Assembly: GCF_910589235.1 (NCBI RefSeq)
Contig: NC_060956.1
Span: 20,446,973-20,510,972 of the forward strand
Direction of reading: 5' to 3'
DNA from: Vespa crabro
Lineage: Eukaryota > Arthropoda > Insecta > Hymenoptera > Vespidae
Length of the DNA stretch: 64,000 bases
The number at the start of each line of letters is the position of its first letter. Within the stretch, counting starts at the first letter, position 1. The translations under genes were made by a program, and so were the position numbers. The notes beneath the pieces were generated by a model. The model was not told where the DNA came from. It made no database searches and saw nothing but the letters and a program-made list of their open reading frames with translations. Below, piece after piece: positions 61,046 through 64,000 of this stretch.

Positions 61046-64000
61046 GATAAGTATGGTAATACGTTAGAATTAAAAAGTCCAGTTAAGCCGGTAATAATTC
61101 AAGATCCGAGGGTGTATCAAGGCGAATAAGCATAAATGAATAATGGTACGATAGATAATTTAATGTGCTCGCTGCATGTTGCACGGCTCTTGCCGATTCG
61201 CACGCCGCTTACGAGTCTCGTCCACCTTCAGGACTACCATTGAACGTACTCTTGACTAATCGCTCTTGAGATTAGGTGAATTTTTATGCATCTTCATCGA
61301 ATAAAATTGGATTTCTTTTTTTATATGCCGCATTAATAATTGCTTTTCTCTTTTTTTTTTTTTTTTTTGGTTTCTTTTGTTTCAGTACACTTTTGACGTA
61401 CCGTAGAAAATTCCGAACGATAATAATTAAGTTTCAAAAGTTGTTCGTGCAATTTTCTTACGGTTTTAGGTGCGTTAAAATATGTATGGAATCGAGTTAA
61501 ACCCTCTTGCTTGCCAGTGAGTTGCCCCGTGGCCGCATGACGAAACGCAAGCGCGGAAGCTGTTACCGAGCCATTTGCATGGCATCAACGGCGATTTCGT
61601 TAAAATCCCTTACCTCTCTTTTTCTCCCATTTGCTTGTCTACCAACGTTCAACTCGATTTACCGTCGGCAATCTAAATATACCGCGTTTCATAGCCCTCC
61701 CGGGCGATATTGCCACCATGTAATTCGTGACTGTAATCGTTTACCAGGCGAAGAACCTAAACGTTTTGTATTCACCAAAATGCTCGAATAACCTATGAAC
61801 TTTCCTTTAACTTTTCTTTTTTGTTTAAACCTATCTTCGACAAGACATTTATTTGAACAGAAATTATTTTTTGAATACTACATTATTTTAATTTTATTGT
61901 CATTAATAAAAATCATTATGTCTTATTTGTATGAAATAAGATTAATAACATAAATTCGTTAAAATTGTATATTACAGTTTCCACCACGAAATGGCATATG
62001 CAGAATTCACAAAAGGGTATGAAAACGTTTGCTGGCTCGTGTATCACAAGGAGTATCGCTAAAAGTTACGAGGGCATGTAGAAGAACTAAGGGTGGTTCT
62101 ATCGTGAAAGAAAGAGGAGAGAGAAGATCGGCGCCGGCAGACTTTTGTTTCCGAAGAAGCATAAAAATCGGTCTTCTGGACGGATACTGGCACCCACCTT
62201 CCTTTCGTTCCTTACCGAACGAAGACAGTTTTATGCGTTTCACATTAATTTGCATAATCGAATATAAAATCTGAATAACGCGTTTTCGCGACATTCCGAG
62301 TCGTGTGTCACTCGAAAAATTCCGTGCTACCCTTCTGGATTACATTCCCTATCGACCCCTTACTCTCTTTCTTTTTGTAGCTGGTGAAGTAACTATTCGA
62401 TCAATTGGCTAGCAAGAATGCAAATAAATTATTTAGGAAACTTTCTCTACATTCATGGCTTAATTTAATAAATAAGTATGAAGATAACAAAAAAAGATAA
62501 GTTGCCGGCTCAGATATATATTGGCTCTAAGTTTTCTTATATTGGTAATCTACGTTTATATTGTTCAATGATAAGAAGGAAACGATTTTATCGAACATGT
62601 CGATAAAATAAGAAATGACAATATCTAAGAGACTAATACATTTTACAATACAATAGTAATACGTGTAATAGTAGATCCCTGCTTTACTGAACAACTTAAC
62701 CAGTAATAGTAGATCAGCTCAATTGACTAAATAGACCCTGTATTACTTATAGGGAAACTCAGTCGAGCAAAGTAGATGTCTGTTTTATCGAATGGACAAA
62801 ATTATGTGATCAAATTTGTAATAGCAGAGTTGATAGTAACTTAGTTGATAATAGTAGGTCCCTGTTTTGCCAATTATAGCTTCCTGGATAATTTATCGAC
62901 CGGAACTAAAAAATAATAGTAGATCCTTGTTTTACCAGCTGTTGGTAATAATAGTTTAAATATGAAATTAATATAAGGAGAGGAATATTTGCACGGCGCA
63001 AGCCATAGTTAGTGACCAAGCGCTCACGCAACTATAAAAATTTAACCAAGGATCTCACTTGATGTTTGCGTGACAGCGAGCTTCGTGCTTCCTACGTTTG
63101 GTTCGATATACGTACCATGAGCTTGACTCATTTTTCTTTTGTTTAATGCGGAAATCTACCATGAATCTCACAACAGTATTATAGAGCATAGGATTAAAAT
63201 CATTTTAAATATTAATAAAAATAATTAAATTATTTTATGAAATGTAAATTGAATCATTCTGTGAGTGTAAATAAGAGACATAGTTTAATTAATATGAATA
63301 AAGTATGAATATGGAATATTACAGTAAGAAAGTTACTAATTAAGAAAATAATTGATAACAAGGCTACTAGTAAAACAATAAATTAGTCACGTTTTTCAAA
63401 GCTATGATGATATTAAATAACTTCCTTATTCTTAGTTGGAATCCTGTTGTTTACGGCTTTGCTTATTAGAGAATCCGTTACCGCCTGCTACTTTAATTAC
63501 TTTTTCATTAATACGTTGGTATAAGCAACGCAGAGGAATATAGGTATTACAACACGAAACATCTGCGTTCATATAGCTTCTTTGTTAATACTAAAATTGT
63601 ATTTTTTCTTTTTTCTTTTATTTAAAGAAAAAATATACTTTATAAAATTAAAATACTAAATGTTAATCATTGAAACAATCGAACATATCTATTAATTCGA
63701 AATTCGAATGCTACTGTAACAATAGGCTGAGTCATTGAATAGCACTGAAATGACTATTCATTGTAATATTTCATTGTTATTCATCGATGAGCTCGAATTA
63801 TTTGTCATATTCCCTTAAACTAAAATAGGACATTCAGATAATTACCGAGTTAGATAAAATGATTCATTTACTCCGTTAAATTATTCATTTTCCGAATAAA
63901 GGTAAAGAGAAGCAATTTAATACATAAGATAAAACAATGAATTGTAAATTCATATCGACAGTTCGCCTTTAAAAGACTTCCTTCTCTTTAATATATTACA
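61046..64000. other. Gene-free right end
   Basis: Mostly AT-rich unique DNA with very few microsatellites, apart from the degenerate repeat at 62666-62936. A short inverted pair TCACGCAA (63024-63031) and TTGCGTGA (63066-63073) is present. The small frames at 61507-61791 and 62029-62274 show no family features. Confidence 0.5.
62666..62936. repeat. Degenerate interspersed repeat of an AATAGTAGATCCCTGTTTTACC-like motif
   Basis: Copies of TAATAGTAGATCCCTG-(C/T)TTTAC begin at 62666, 62848 and 62913, with partial copies at 62704 (TAATAGTAGATC), 62731 (ATAGACCCTGTATTAC) and 62771 (AGTAGATGTCTGTTTTATC). Spacing is irregular (about 30-100 bases). It looks like a decayed satellite or repeated binding sites. 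Confidence 0.65.

Noticed and set aside
1..64000. CRISPR arrays, rRNA, intact tRNA, transposase or viral genes
   Set aside because: None found; regular repeats here are microsatellites with no spacer structure, and no transposase or viral motifs were seen.

Overview
The window looks like nuclear DNA of an insect. It is AT-rich, unusually dense in microsatellites ((GA/CT)n, (AT)n, (AAT)n, (GAA)n, poly-A/T), has no operons or bacterial signals, and contains a eukaryotic spliced C2H2 zinc-finger gene. The mix of short arrays, CpG-containing unique DNA and few transposons is reminiscent of an aculeate hymenopteran (wasp, ant or bee). That taxonomic guess is inference only; no marker gene in the window proves it.

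Only one coding region is well supported: a 445-codon open reading frame at 42748-44085 (+). It encodes a nuclear protein with two C-terminal C2H2 zinc fingers that closely resemble the terminal finger pair of vertebrate PRDM8 and ZNF488. The whole frame lies in one exon. An in-frame TGA lies 19 bases upstream of the ATG, and a good acceptor (42723-42724) and donor (42488) frame a probable 237-bp intron in the 5' UTR. The protein as read therefore lacks a PR/SET domain. A G-run-rich, CpG-containing segment (about 41890-42480) precedes it and probably holds the promoter and 5' UTR. A polyadenylation hexamer lies at 44310.

The rest (about 1-41.8 kb and 44.4-64 kb) has no convincing exons. Most open frames there are low-complexity translations of (CT)n, (GA)n, (AT)n and poly-T (Ser-Leu, Arg-Glu, Ile-Tyr, Phe runs). 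It is best read as intergenic or large-intron DNA flanking a developmental regulator and may contain its enhancers. Structured elements not explained by simple repeats are: a 120-bp tandem duplication (11984-12223); a long inverted repeat plus a direct copy exactly 100 bp away (16691-16807); a decayed LINE-like reverse-transcriptase fragment (20691-21071); a short element with 9-bp inverted ends (32057-32165); three tRNA-like (SINE-like) fragments near 34.0, 34.9 and 61.0 kb; a nested palindrome with paired CACGTG sites (39800-39857); several G-quadruplex-prone tracts; and a degenerate interspersed repeat (62666-62936).

No intact tRNA, rRNA, CRISPR array, virus-derived gene or intact transposase was recognised. 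No wholly new multi-gene system is visible; the most informative locus is the PR-less PRDM8/ZNF488-type gene and its candidate regulatory surroundings.
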